Below are positions 28,901 to 37,900 of a stretch of DNA of 64,000 bases, piece after piece. This stretch comes from Haliclystus octoradiatus (Eukaryota; Cnidaria; Staurozoa; Stauromedusae; Haliclystidae), in contig OU744448.1 in NCBI GenBank assembly GCA_916610825.1, positions 27,674,107 to 27,738,106 on the forward strand, written 5' to 3'. Below the pieces are notes generated by a model that saw nothing but the letters and a program-made list of their open reading frames with translations, was not told the DNA's origin and made no database searches. Each line of letters begins with the position of its first letter. Position 1 is the stretch's first letter. The position numbers were made by a program, and so were the translations under genes.

Positions 28901-31900
28901 ACCCAAGACCATACAGGCCGAGGTCCAATTCTTAAGCACTACACCAAGGCGCCCTAGCAACTGCACATTGGCATTCCTGGGTATTGAATGTTTTTTAGAC
29001 AGATGACCATTGTAATATATCTATCAAATTATAAGTAAATGATATAGATCTACTAACGTTTACAAGTCTTTCGATCAGCGCCAAGCAGGTATCCTTGATG
29101 ACAGCCACAGCGGAATGAACCAACCATATTGATGCATTTTTGATCACATCGATTAACTTGACATTCGTCAATATCTAGACAAAGAACAAAATAGCAAGGT
29201 GAAATCAATCACATATATATACAAGTATGTTACTTTGTCCGACTGTACACATCAGCATTTTTATTTGCTGTATTTGCATCACATGTCGCATGTCGGGTAT
29301 TGATTATTCAATGGTGCACATGCATTTTCGTAATTAACAATTTTAGTTGCATCTCATTGTTAATTCGAAATAACACATCCCTCAAATAAGCAATCATTTG
29401 TACACATTAATGCATTCTTCCAAGCAATTATTATTCACTGTTATGTCGAAGCACTTGAGTGTCATGACATGGGTTCAAACTAACTCTGTTAATATAATTC
29501 CAATCACCGCTGACCTGTGATACCGCAATACATCTAAACATATAAATCATACATCCCTGTAGACCTGATCTCAAAATCACATGGCAACTATGTTACACAC
29601 TTACATAATAGACTTAACAGTGAACATACATTTACCTAGGAGCTTAATAGTAGAATGCAACAGTGGCGATGTGCAATTCTAGACAAAAATCAATCTGGTG
29701 CGAGTTCTAATGTTGCTGTCAGCACAGAAAGTCTTTTCAGCCACAACCATAATTTACTGTAGTGGGATACCTTATTCTACTAATACTTGAATAAAAGTTC
29801 TAAATATAAGTTGACATTAAGGAAATGAGATCATGTCATGTGTCTACATCATTGATCATCATCATTTATTCAGAATCCGATAAGCTTGGAGCTTTTTTTC
29901 ATAGGACTGTACATAATATGCAAATATAATAACAGGTTATAATAAGTTAAATGTGGTATTGACATGCATTGATTCTTGAGATGCTTAAACTTAGCACCGT
30001 CACTAGTAACCACCTTCATCCCAGACGCAAGACAATTCCACTTTCGAGCACCAGCGGGTTTGAATGAATGTGGATGGCTTGGCTCAATGTAGATGTCGTT
30101 GTGGGAATACGAGCGTGTTCTTGTGGCATGCGGTTTTTTAAATAGATGGAGAAGCACAGGAGGGGCTATGTCGAATTTGACTTTGTGTGTGAAGATTAAT
30201 TGGTGAGATGTTATTCTGTCTCTGACTGATAGCCAACCAAGTTGACTAAGCATGTCAGAGACCCGTGTACGATAATTGCAGTGAAGAACTGAATTACAGG
30301 ATCCAATGCAATAGTGCAGAGATTATAGATGACATGTTTACTGTTTATAATTACTACCTGTATGTTCAACTAACTTGATAGTCATGTGAATGCTTTTACT
30401 ATTTGTTACAGTTCCTATCCTAAGAAATCAACTATGATCTTACCTATGACTGTATTAAACTAATTTGATAACCCAGGATCTATTTGCTACAACTTTTATC
30501 TTAAGTAATTAACTTTTGGTGAAATGATCCTACCTTGACATGATTTACCATCAGGCATTAAACGGAAACCAGGGCGACATGAACATGTATATGCACCAAT
30601 GGTATTATGACAACTATGGTCACATTTATCAATTGCTTCATCACATTCATTTCGATCTGAAAATAAAAGTCAATGTAAATAATAAATATTAAATAATAAT
30701 AATAATCTTCTTTGATGAAGCTTATTATATCCACATCATTACACGAAAACCAGAAATCGAATTCCAGTAGAGTTAACTGAGATATTGCGTATATGAAAAC
30801 TTCATCATCCTTGTCCTCCGCACATTATTCATCTTTCATCAGAAAGCCGACATTTTTCTATATTTTTTGTGGATAGGGCTTTACATACCGGTAGCTCAAA
30901 TCATAATATTCTCAATGCCATTATGTGTCAGTTATCTATATAATACTCAGAGAACAATATAATTTTTCATTTTTGATCTGACCTTTGTATTCTCGATATT
31001 TCATGTGGACAATCCGAACAGGCTGCAAACAACTTTCAATAGAATTTCTCTTTATAACATTATAATTTAGAGAAGCAGTACAAGGTTATTATTTTATACG
31101 ACATATTTTATAAATAGAAAAATAATTTATTTTTTTAAATTGCCGGTAGAAAGACAAAGTTGATCGGCCATTTGCCGATGGCCGACCGCTAATTTGTCTG
31201 ATAATACTTAGTTTCAATTTTCACACTGAAAACTTATGAAAAATCAAATTCTTAATAATGGGCAGGGTATTCAACATCATTTTTATTCAACCTTTTCAGA
31301 GCATAAATAATCTGTGCAAACTAGGGACCCCTTTAGAAACAGTTTGTGAATGATTTAAATGACCTAATTCAATGAATGGACAACAAAAATCATGAAAAGG
31401 TTCATGAAAAGCAGGAGATTCAACAATTCAACATTCAGGAGATGTCAATGAACTGTTCATGAATTGCCATTAACGTGTTCATTAATAGTTCATCAGTGTT
31501 AATCAACCGTCAATAAACTGTTTGTGAGGTCAATGAATAGTTCAAAAAGTTCATCAACAATTCATGAACATTTAATGAACTCAGTAAAAAATTGTGTAAG
31601 GAGAAAAATGTATTTTAAATTTGCATTACATAACAAAACAACATTTTACCTTCACAAGTTCTGTTGTTGCTTGAATATTTAAATCCTTGTTTACATTTAC
31701 AGTAGTAATCACCAGGTGTATTGATGCATTCACTTGTAGCAGTATCACATTCAGTCAAACCATTACATTCGTTAAAATCTGAAATAAAATTTATTTACAA
31801 TAGAGTAGGAAATATGAACATAAGGACTTCTTCAGCTGTTACAAAAACAATTGACGTCTAACATTCCTCAACATTAATGCTAGAAAAAGTTGCCCAATAT

Positions 31901-34900
31901 TGTTGATAATAAATGATAATATGCAATTGTTGAATAAGGTTTGGTCAAATTATTGGTCTTCTCTGCCTGTTTTGATAACATTTTGACACAAGGAATGAAA
32001 ATATTGTGGTTATTTACTTCGACAACATGATGTTTAAACTAGCTACACATGTGGTGGAATGTGCTGATGCCTGACTGAAGTTTGTTCAAAATTGATTTAT
32101 AATTCTGTGTGTGAGATTAGCAATGAGCATTGACCCATTTTCTCAGAGATAAAGGAATTAACTCAGATGGCAGAGCATTGTGAAGTTTCAGATGGAAATG
32201 TGGCTCAAATCGCCTAAGATCAATTCATTGATTTAAATCAATTCATTGATTTAAATCAATTCATTGCACACCTTCTTTGTGATATTGAACGGGGCAATTA
32301 AGAAGGAGTAAAATTATCGGGATATGTGAAGTATTGCTGTGTTAATATGCAATGATCCGCATATTTTGAACTTTGTTCCAAATTATGATTTCGCCATTTG
32401 GCTATTTGCACTGGAGTGCAATTTTTAAACATTTCCACTTTCTAAACTGAATTACCTCGAAATTGCACTGAATTAACGAAAAAAAATTAGCCTTCATTTA
32501 GCTAATCAGATCAGAATAATTTGTTATCACCACGTTATCTGAAAAAGTTAATCTAATTTGTCCAGTTAATCTACGGTATAAGTGGACTATTGACTAGAGC
32601 ATTTAACAGCTACCACTCAAGATATCTTTGAAGGCACTTACCAGTACATGTGTACCTATCAGAAGACAAATAGAATCCAGTTTTGCATGCACAGACATTC
32701 CCTCCAATGATTGGAAGGCAGTGATGACCACATCCTCCATTGCCAATAGCACAAGAATCAATTGCTATGGGAAAAAGTTATAACTATCACAATTCTTAAT
32801 TAATTAATAATTAACATTATTAAAATTGTTATAGAGACATTATACAATATAGATCTTATTTCTAGGTGTTTAATAGTCCATCAGAAGTGTCCATCAAACT
32901 TTAAATTTCTCTTTATTTGTTTCTGTTATTGATTAATTTAGACAGCTTAATCAATGTTCACAAAATTCAAATTTGTATTTATCATAGATTAAACGCACAA
33001 CTTAAACTCATTTTAGCTAAATATTGAAGGATAAGAGTTCAGGAGTTATGTGAGATTATACATTCCCATGCTCACCATGGTTTGTATTATAGAGATGACA
33101 CGGTGCTATAAAACGCATGCCTACAATGATCATTCTTTTTAACATCACATTTCCTGGTAAATCCTAACTCGATGGAATGGAGCATATCTCTCTGTTCAAA
33201 TAATTGTCCAGCAAGTTGGATTAGAATCATTATAATGGTAGATTGAAGTTCATTGAAAAACAAATAATAAGAAAAAAAAAATCATATTGAAATGAAAGAA
33301 CGTTTTCTAATGATAGGATTGTGTCATCACAATGAACCATAACCGATCTAAATTGTAAAAATCCTTCTTTTTTTTTAAACATTTTGGTGTGCGATCAATC
33401 GTACGCGTCGGAGTGCTTAGGCGTGCCCCTGCGATCTCACGCCTTATAATACAATCCATGATGCTCACGCATTAATCCTTGATCATAATTGTTAAAAACC
33501 CAAAAATACTTGCTACATTTGAGAAAAATGAGTTGAGTTCGTATCAAAGTTGATAATAGGGAGGTTTAGATTCATCTTTGACTTTGTTCCGAATCCAAAC
33601 CTCATAATAAGTTAGTTGGTATTTCCTATTGACTCAATGGCAATTATTGATCTATTAGTCTTACAGTCACATTGATTGGTGTTGTTGTTCCATTTGAATC
33701 CATTAAAGCATGTACATTGGTAACTTCCTGGTGTGTTAACACATCTGTGTGGACATATATTAGGATCTTCAAGGCATTCATTGCGATCTGAAGAAAAATA
33801 CATTGAAAGTAGCCAGTACAACTTAAAAACACAATTATTTTCTTTGCAGAAAATTCAGTTGTCCAAAACCGTTTAACAATGACCTTGACATTGATTTGTC
33901 AACCTTGAGGATGCTCAGTAGATTGAAACTCAGTTGAGAAGTAAAAAATTCTAACCCAGTTTCAAAATTGAAAGATTTCAATCTGGAACTTTTTGAAAAA
34001 TTCAAGTGTTTGTGCAAATAAATCCAGAACTAAACGGCAAACCCTATGATTACCTTCTAATCACATGTATACTGTACATGCAAAAATCTCCATAAAACTC
34101 ACCAAGAAAATTATAGAGTAATATTTGCGAAAAAGAGAAGCGATCACATCATGAATCAAAAATTGTTTTGCAGGGATGGGATTTAACTGTAGATCCTGTT
34201 TAGGCTATATGGCCAATTTTAAGTATTCACTTTTGAACGATGTGGATGCTTCATAATCATACTGGCTTTAAGAGAGGGTTAGAAGTTTGAATCTGAGATG
34301 AATTATTCAGATTGATTGCAGTAAAACCTGATCTATATAGTGGGCACTGCAATAATACAGCAAACCTGTAGATGTTATAGTGATCAGCCAGCTATTGAAA
34401 TTTAGAGAAACTGAATAATATATGCAGGTGGCCTTTATAGACAGGGTTGATTCAATAGAAAATACAATTTCAGACATTGCCAAAGTGACCATTATAGACA
34501 GGTGACCATTATATATAAGCTTGATTCAATAGAAAGTAACATTTAAAAAATTTAAAAAATGACCACTATAGACAGGTGACTGCAGTATAGAGGTGACTGA
34601 CATTATAACAGGTTTGAAGATATACAAAATTCTCACCTGTCTTACAGTGGTATCACTATCTAAATATTATCTTTACATGGGGTTTCAATATACTGAATCT
34701 ACAAGTATTGCTTGCAAATATGTTTCAAACAATACCTGTGCAGAGGTTGTATCTGCTAAGCCGATATCCATTTCCACACTGACAACGATAACTTCCTTCT
34801 GTATTTTGACATGCACTTACGCAGTTGTCACCATAACACTTACATGGATTCTTTTCACATTCATTAATGTCTGCAAATAATAACCATAAGAAATTCATCA

Positions 34901-37900
34901 AATTTGAACTATTGCTACTCAATGTTAACAGTCTTTCAAGAACCAATCTGACATGATATAAGTCCAATCAGGGTCCGACAAAGTCCGGAAACTTGGAAAC
35001 CTAGTTTGCAGAAGGCTAGCAAAATTCAGAAGGAGAAGGCAAAATGCTGGATATAAAGCTAAAATAAAGTTTTGATTTTACGTTTTTAATTTTTATGTCT
35101 GTAGACTTACTCAAAAGTTTATCTAAAAATTTAAGGTTTGCGGAAATATTGAAACAATTTGTCGGACCCTGAGTCCAATAAGTTAGATTCAAATCTGATA
35201 CAAAATTCGAAAACCCAATACCATTTCTGATATAAGGAACAAAATCAATGCAATGATTTCCAGCAATTATTGCAGAAATCTAATAAAGTGAACCAAACTC
35301 TCCTAATGGGGTTATCTCAAAGGAGATCTTAAGCAACTAGTCTCAAGTATGAAAGCCTGGTCCCAAATTCAATCAAATCTAAACTAGTCATAATAATCCC
35401 CCTACGGATAAGGAAGCTTCATTGTCTTTAGGTGGAAGTCTAGAGCATTTTTAGCTTTTGAGGTTTGACCTACAGATCTGAAGCATATCAAGGTTTTTCT
35501 AATTTGCTTTAACCTTTAGTAAGGCCCTGGCAAAGATTGGCAGGATGAGAAATAAAAAGAAAACAATGGTCAATAGAAAAAAAGATTTTGCAAAAAAAGT
35601 TTATGAAAAGTTAATATAAGTCCTAAAGTTAATTAACTGTTTGTGAAACGTCCTTGAAAAATTCATCAAATCTTAAAAATAAAGTTCATGAACACACAAT
35701 TCAAGAACAGGTTCATGAACTTTTCAAATTACTAAAAAGCAGCTCGTCTATAAATATTTGAGTAGTGATTGAGCAATAAAATCCAATATTAAAAAACAAT
35801 TTGAAATAATCTAGGGTATACCTTGACATGTTTTACTGGCAACATCTTTTGCAACAAAACCTCTTCTACAAGCACATGAAAAAGTACCCGGTAAATTGAC
35901 ACATTGTTGTGTACAACCAGTCTTGATAGGCACAAGACATTCATTAACATCTTAAAAATAAAAACAAAACAAAAGTGAAAAATTATAATAGATGACATAT
36001 GCAGATGGTTCATGAAGATGCACGATGCCATAGTTATTGTTTTACGCAATAAAATATGCTGATTTGAACGTTCCCAATTTATTCTTTTGAATTCTAATAT
36101 GTATCTAGGCCTACCTATCAGAAAATTAAATACCGGGGGTATATCTATTCAGCAGAGTTTCAACATGTTCATTTTCAGAACTGTAATATGTACGCCTCTC
36201 CTGGAAAATTAATTCTGTCCATTGCAACAGACTAATAGGGTCGACTCATAAAGAATAAAAAATCTAAATTTTTACTTCAATTTGTAATTAAATGACTTAG
36301 GCTGCGTTTACACGACAAGTGGATTTACGAAACCCGGATGAATTTTAGTCTAGATTGCCCTCGCGTCTAGATGTAAACAGGAAATCCGACAGAAAATTAG
36401 TCCGCTTAGCGACTCTATCAAGACTTTTGAAAGTAAGGATTGGAACCCCGGGTTTCTCAAGCCAGACTTTGAAAAACCTGGGTCTTTTTGTCGTCTAAAC
36501 AGAGATTTATGGAAAACCCGGGTTACAAAAGTCCACTTTCATTTCGCGGCGATACGGCCTGTAAATAATGGTAACCAGCCCTAATTACTTGACCAAATTT
36601 TTACGATAAACGGATAAAGTATTTTTGAGAATGAAGCATTTGAAAAAGTGAGAATTTCAGATCTTGAAATACGCAGAATGAAAGTTAAGTGACGTCATAC
36701 TGTAAAAAATGTTATCACCATTAGTCAGCATGATAAGATCTATTGCAACTATCGAGCATCCGTTCGTAACAACAACACGATTTTCAAATGTTCCATTCTC
36801 ATGAACAAACGCTTGATAGATGATGTGATCTTATTGTGCTCACTCATTGTGATAGAAATCTTTAGGCCTATAGTATGACGTCATTGATTTAAAATTCTCA
36901 CTTTTTCATAATCAAGTCACTTAGTGCAACAAATGTAGGTTGAAATTTGATTTTTAATTTTATATGAGTTGACCCTATTATCAACACTGTCTCATAATAC
37001 ATAGATATTTGTCCCATAGAAAGTGTATTTTACCTATGAGGAAACAAGGGGTGATCTTATTGTTGTTATATGCAATTGCAAATGATGTATTCAAACCCTA
37101 AACTCACCATTCTGACAAAAGCGTCCTTCGTATCCATTCCGGCATTCACACTTGTTTGGTTTTTCACATACACCATTATTGCGACAGAAAGGTCTGCACA
37201 GAGCTGATAAAGTATAAAAACTGAATTAAAATCAGATTATCTACATATACCATCATTAGGTAATTACCGTTGTTCATATCTTCAGCTCAATATGAGAAAT
37301 GATATGGAGTGACTACACCAAATGGTGCTATCAGTATCCTAGGCTAACTGATCAGGTGTGCAAATTTTCAAAATTTTCGTAACTTCCCTGCTTCGTAGTC
37401 TATGACCACTTAAAACATGCTATGAGAAAAATATTACTGCTTCTTCCATCTACAGGTAATATTTTGCATTACAATTGAACATGCATAATATCCCCCAATT
37501 GGTGGAACACTGAAGTGGGACAACAAATGAAAGTGGCTTATTGAGCTAGGCAAAATATGAGAGTTTTTACAGGAAAGAGTTTCATGTAAAACCAAATTCA
37601 TGAACCGTAAATAGCCCAATTTTGTGAACTAATTCATGAACCCTTTAAGCTATATGAAATCTTCATTAACAGTATTTAACATTCATGAACTCATTAAATT
37701 GTTTTGCACGGAGAGAAGATGGAAACCTGACAATCACATGTGGGATATAAAACAAGTTTGGCTGTTATTGCCTTATCATTGAAGATTATTTGCCTGACTT
37801 TCAACAATTTATCTCCATGATAATTAAAGATTCAAAAAAGTCTAGGAAGTTTATCAAAACATTTTCCTAGAATTCATACCATAACCCATTCTTAAAACTT

